51,606 nucleotides of DNA, from positions 1-51,606 of the forward strand of contig CAMWSM010000008.1 in assembly GCA_947176915.1 (NCBI GenBank). The letters run 5' to 3'. The notes under the pieces were generated by a model. That model had not been told where the DNA came from, searched no databases, and saw only the letters and a program-made list of their open reading frames with translations. Within the stretch, counting starts at the first letter, position 1. Each line of letters starts with the position of its first letter. Made by a program: the position numbers and the translations under genes. Source of the stretch: an uncultured Porphyromonadaceae bacterium. GTDB lineage: Bacteria > Bacteroidota > Bacteroidia > Bacteroidales > Muribaculaceae. Shown here in pieces: positions 49,618 through 51,606 of this stretch.

Positions 49618-50017
49618 ATTGTATTTATAAGCACCCGGAATCGGATTAGACGCCGGAGAATTAATAGAAAATATTTAATAGGTGTAAAGTTAGAAAAAAT
49701 TTTAGAGCCGACAAAAGGAAAGATATAAAAGTTTTGTTTATTCGTCTTCATTCTCGGCATTATCAGAGGCCTGAAAGGAGGGTAGGGATATGGAAGTTTA
49801 GGCTCAAACCATATAATATGGAAAGAAAATATAATTGTATATAAAAATTTTTGATAATAGTAAATTTTTTAATACTTGAGGTGTAAATTATTGAAAATTA
49901 GGAATGAATAGATGTAATTAACATCTTCTAAGGATGATTTAAACTAAATTTTACATTTTTTAGCAGTAAAAAAATGAATTTTTAATGAATATGTTTTGCT
50001 GTTTAAAAAATTATTAG
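49618..50017. other. AT-rich intergenic region
   Basis: Contains the probable pepP promoter (minus strand TAACTTTA at 49685-49692) and then about 200 bp of strongly AT-rich sequence with no ORF of note. The candidate small RNA starts at its right end. Nothing else is visible. Confidence 0.5.
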
Positions 50018-50025
50018 TAATTTTG
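49994..50025 (+). promoter_or_regulatory. Consensus promoter of the candidate small RNA
   Basis: TTTG (49994-49997), 20 bases, then TAATTTTG (50018-50025) on the plus strand. It is one of the best matches to the Bacteroidota promoter consensus in this window. Confidence 0.72.
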
Positions 50026-50029
50026 CATT

Positions 50030-50236
50030 GAATTTGTCCGCAAATGATTCTTGAGACGCTCAAGTTTCTGTAGCGGTAGAAAGAAAAATGGCAAGTCAAA
50101 AAGCTTTTTAAGTAATAGTGATATAAATTGTAAGTTAGTGGTTGAGTTAGGCAATTCACGCTTGTGAAGGTATGAAAGTCTAAATAAATCACATGGCGGC
50201 AGAATGTTGTGAAACAATCTGCCGTCGATGTTTTTT
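50030..50236 (+). ncRNA. Candidate small RNA of about 205 bases
   Basis: A consensus promoter upstream and an intrinsic terminator at 50191-50236 delimit a transcript with no convincing ORF; the longest starts with ATG at 50193 and gives 29 residues inside the terminator. The first 40 bases hold a CTTGAG-ACG-CTCAAG hairpin (about 50051-50065), followed by an A-rich unpaired stretch. No homology to tmRNA, RNase P RNA or SRP RNA is seen. 6S RNA has this size, but no closing stem between the ends is visible. It faces the GlmU-like gene. Confidence 0.55.
50191..50236 (+). terminator. Terminator of the candidate small RNA
   Basis: ACAT, CGGCAGA and TTGT pair with ACAA, TCTGCCG and ATGT (with small bulges), followed by six T at 50231-50236. 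Confidence 0.8.
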
Positions 50237-50277
50237 ATACGGATGGCATTTCCGAAGAGGCATACGGAATCAGAAAA

Positions 50278-50320
50278 AATAAAAACGGGAATCTCCATAT
50301 AAGAAAGATTCCCGCATTTT
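50278..50320 (-). terminator. Terminator of the GlmU-like gene
   Basis: On the minus strand GCGGGAATC and GATTCCCG form the stem, followed by TTTTTATTTTTTC. It lies 20 bp after the gene's stop, and its A-flank makes it bidirectional. Confidence 0.85.
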
Positions 50321-50339
50321 TAATTATGAAAAACTGTCA

Positions 50340-51545
50340 TTATGCCTTGAAGCCGGAGGCAATTTCATAGACTTTCTCGAATATCCTGCGATCTACGTCG
50401 TCAAAATATAATTCGCGTCGTCCCATGACTCGGGAGGCTATGTCGTTGAATTTTTTCATCGAGACATTTGAGAATCCGGCAGTCGGACTTCCTTCGCTAA
50501 AACTCGGAACGAATACCCTCGGGAATCCGGCGCCATGAATATTGACTCCGACGCCAAGCACGGTAGCCGTATTGAGCATGCAGTTCACTCCAAGCTTTGT
50601 GTGGTCGCCTATTATAGGGCCGCAGAACTGGAGGTCGGTGCGCATGAAGGTATGAAGGTAATAATTCCAGACCCTGATCTTGGAATAATCATTTTTCAGA
50701 TTGGAGGCATTGACCCCGGCGCCTATATTGCACCATTCTCCGACAACGGCATTTCCCAGATAGCCGTCATGTGCCTTATTGCTGTATCCGAACATGACTG
50801 TATTGTCGATTTCTCCACCCACTTTGCAGAATGGACCGAATGTGCATCCGCCATAAATCTTGCTTCCCATCCTTATTTTCCCTCGGCAGCATAAGGCGAG
50901 GGGACCGCGTACGGATGAGCCTTCCATGATCTCAGCATCCTTACCTATATATATAGGACCGTTCTTAAGATTCAGCGTCGTTCCCTCCACCGACGCCCCT
51001 TCCTCAATAAATAGCATCTGTCTTCCTTCTGAATCTGTGAAGCTGCCGATGACGGTGTTTGACTCGCTCAAGGGCATCGACTCCCTGTCAGCTGTGAGCC
51101 GGAAGAAGTCATTGGTTATCTCCTCCGGATTGAGAAGGAAGATGTCGAAGGCATATTTTATTCTGCGGAGAGGAGATTGGAGGGGCAGGGGAGTCCAGCA
51201 CGCATTCAGGAAATCCTCATATTTCCCCCGGAAAAGCAGGGGTTCATCGCCGTCGAGCACAACCATACCTTCCGAGAGGGAATCTATTGCAGAAAGAGTT
51301 TCTGCATCCGGGAGCACGGAGCCGTTTATGAATAGCGCGGTCTCCGCTCCCTCGGGGGGCAATCCGAATTTCTCCCGGAGATAATCTACGGGGAGATATG
51401 AATAAGATGCGGGGAGAAGCTCTTCCCACTTTTCACGTATGGTATGGATGCCGATTCTGAAATCCGCCACCGGCCGAGTGAAGCTCAGGGGGAGAAGATT
51501 GCCGTGGCTTTCTACTGAATCGAAAAGAAAAATGCGAGGCGTCAT
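50340..51545 (-). CDS. GlmU-like putative sugar nucleotidyltransferase/acyltransferase
   Basis: A 401-residue protein of the alternative bacterial GlmU-like family. The N-terminal part (about 1-165; MTPRIFLFDSVESHGNLLPLSFTRPVADFRIG) is a divergent nucleotidyltransferase domain. The C-terminal part (about 195-370) is a left-handed beta-helix with hexapeptide turns (IYIGKDAEIMEGSSVRGP, CKVGGEIDNTVMFG, CNIGAGVNASNLKNDYSKIRVW). It probably makes or modifies UDP-GlcNAc-type precursors; substrates are inferred from the family. No promoter is clear in the 60 bp available upstream. Confidence 0.88.
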   Translation of the reverse strand: MTPRIFLFDSVESHGNLLPLSFTRPVADFRIGIHTIREKWEELLPASYSYLPVDYLREKFGLPPEGAETALFINGSVLPDAETLSAIDSLSEGMVVLDGDEPLLFRGKYEDFLNACWTPLPLQSPLRRIKYAFDIFLLNPEEITNDFFRLTADRESMPLSESNTVIGSFTDSEGRQMLFIEEGASVEGTTLNLKNGPIYIGKDAEIMEGSSVRGPLALCCRGKIRMGSKIYGGCTFGPFCKVGGEIDNTVMFGYSNKAHDGYLGNAVVGEWCNIGAGVNASNLKNDYSKIRVWNYYLHTFMRTDLQFCGPIIGDHTKLGVNCMLNTATVLGVGVNIHGAGFPRVFVPSFSEGSPTAGFSNVSMKKFNDIASRVMGRRELYFDDVDRRIFEKVYEIASGFKA

Positions 51546-51606
51546 GAATATGGAAAAATAGATTTAACAAGGGGAGAGGAGGAATAATGCTCAGATAAGC
51601 TATATG

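Overview
The window is a stretch of a Bacteroidales chromosome, most likely from the Muribaculaceae or a close relative; the genus cannot be fixed from sequence alone. The evidence is: Bacteroidota-type promoters (TAnnTTTG, often TAATTTTG) in front of many genes; almost no Shine-Dalgarno sequences; and lineage-typical genes, namely GldE, DUF4369/DUF4421/DUF6089/DUF6242 proteins, paired OmpH/Skp genes after BamA, an alternative GlmU-like protein, a SusA-like GH13 enzyme, a porin O/P protein, and the rpsU-xerC-hpf order. There is no rRNA, CRISPR array or intact insertion sequence.

Layout. 1-570: mostly non-coding, with a C-terminal gene remnant and the his terminator. 571-2116: hisF-hisIE and tRNA-Leu(UAA). 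2242-3741: a small hypothetical protein, a TPR protein and murI. 3855-10710: an envelope-biogenesis run read leftward (DUF6242 lipoprotein, DUF6089 protein, uppS, bamA, two ompH). 10795-16737: ribD, an M3 peptidase, a membrane EEP hydrolase and two rhomboid proteases. 16857-22665: HU, a membrane protein, an AAA/PD-(D/E)XK protein, argS, a BI-1 protein and a candidate 35-residue protein with its own promoter and terminator. 22742-32075: a phosphopantetheinyl transferase, gldE, an AddA-like helicase-nuclease, SUI1, a porin O/P protein next to a class A acid phosphatase, and a DUF4369/thioredoxin-like lipoprotein. 32250-40654: pnp with an Arg/Gly-rich tail, a GH13 enzyme, a DUF4421 protein, mltG, hpf, xerC and rpsU.

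40655-51606 is the accessory-like part. A RelB-type antitoxin and a PIN-family toxin sit between two direct copies of a 130-170 bp structured, MITE-like repeat with 28-bp imperfect terminal inverted repeats. Next come a CDF transporter and a DegT aminotransferase whose promoter lies in a 16-bp-arm palindrome. A patch of debris follows: a frameshifted small gene, an orphan ORF, and a stand-alone C-terminal domain of an Rpn-type nuclease that has its own promoter and is bracketed by near-identical terminators. Beyond it lie a FemAB-like acyltransferase and two tandem FdtA/QdtA-like sugar ketoisomerase cupins. With the DegT enzyme these look like a split dTDP-3-amino-3,6-dideoxyhexose pathway. 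Gamma carbonic anhydrase, aminopeptidase P, a candidate small RNA and the GlmU-like protein end the window.

The observations most worth following are the structured repeat around the toxin-antitoxin pair, the expressed nuclease-less Rpn C-terminal domain, the candidate sRNA at about 50030-50236, the palindromic DegT promoter, and the TTAAG-type and AAATTGA-type repeats at several operon junctions. All identifications rest on reading the sequence; no database search was run.
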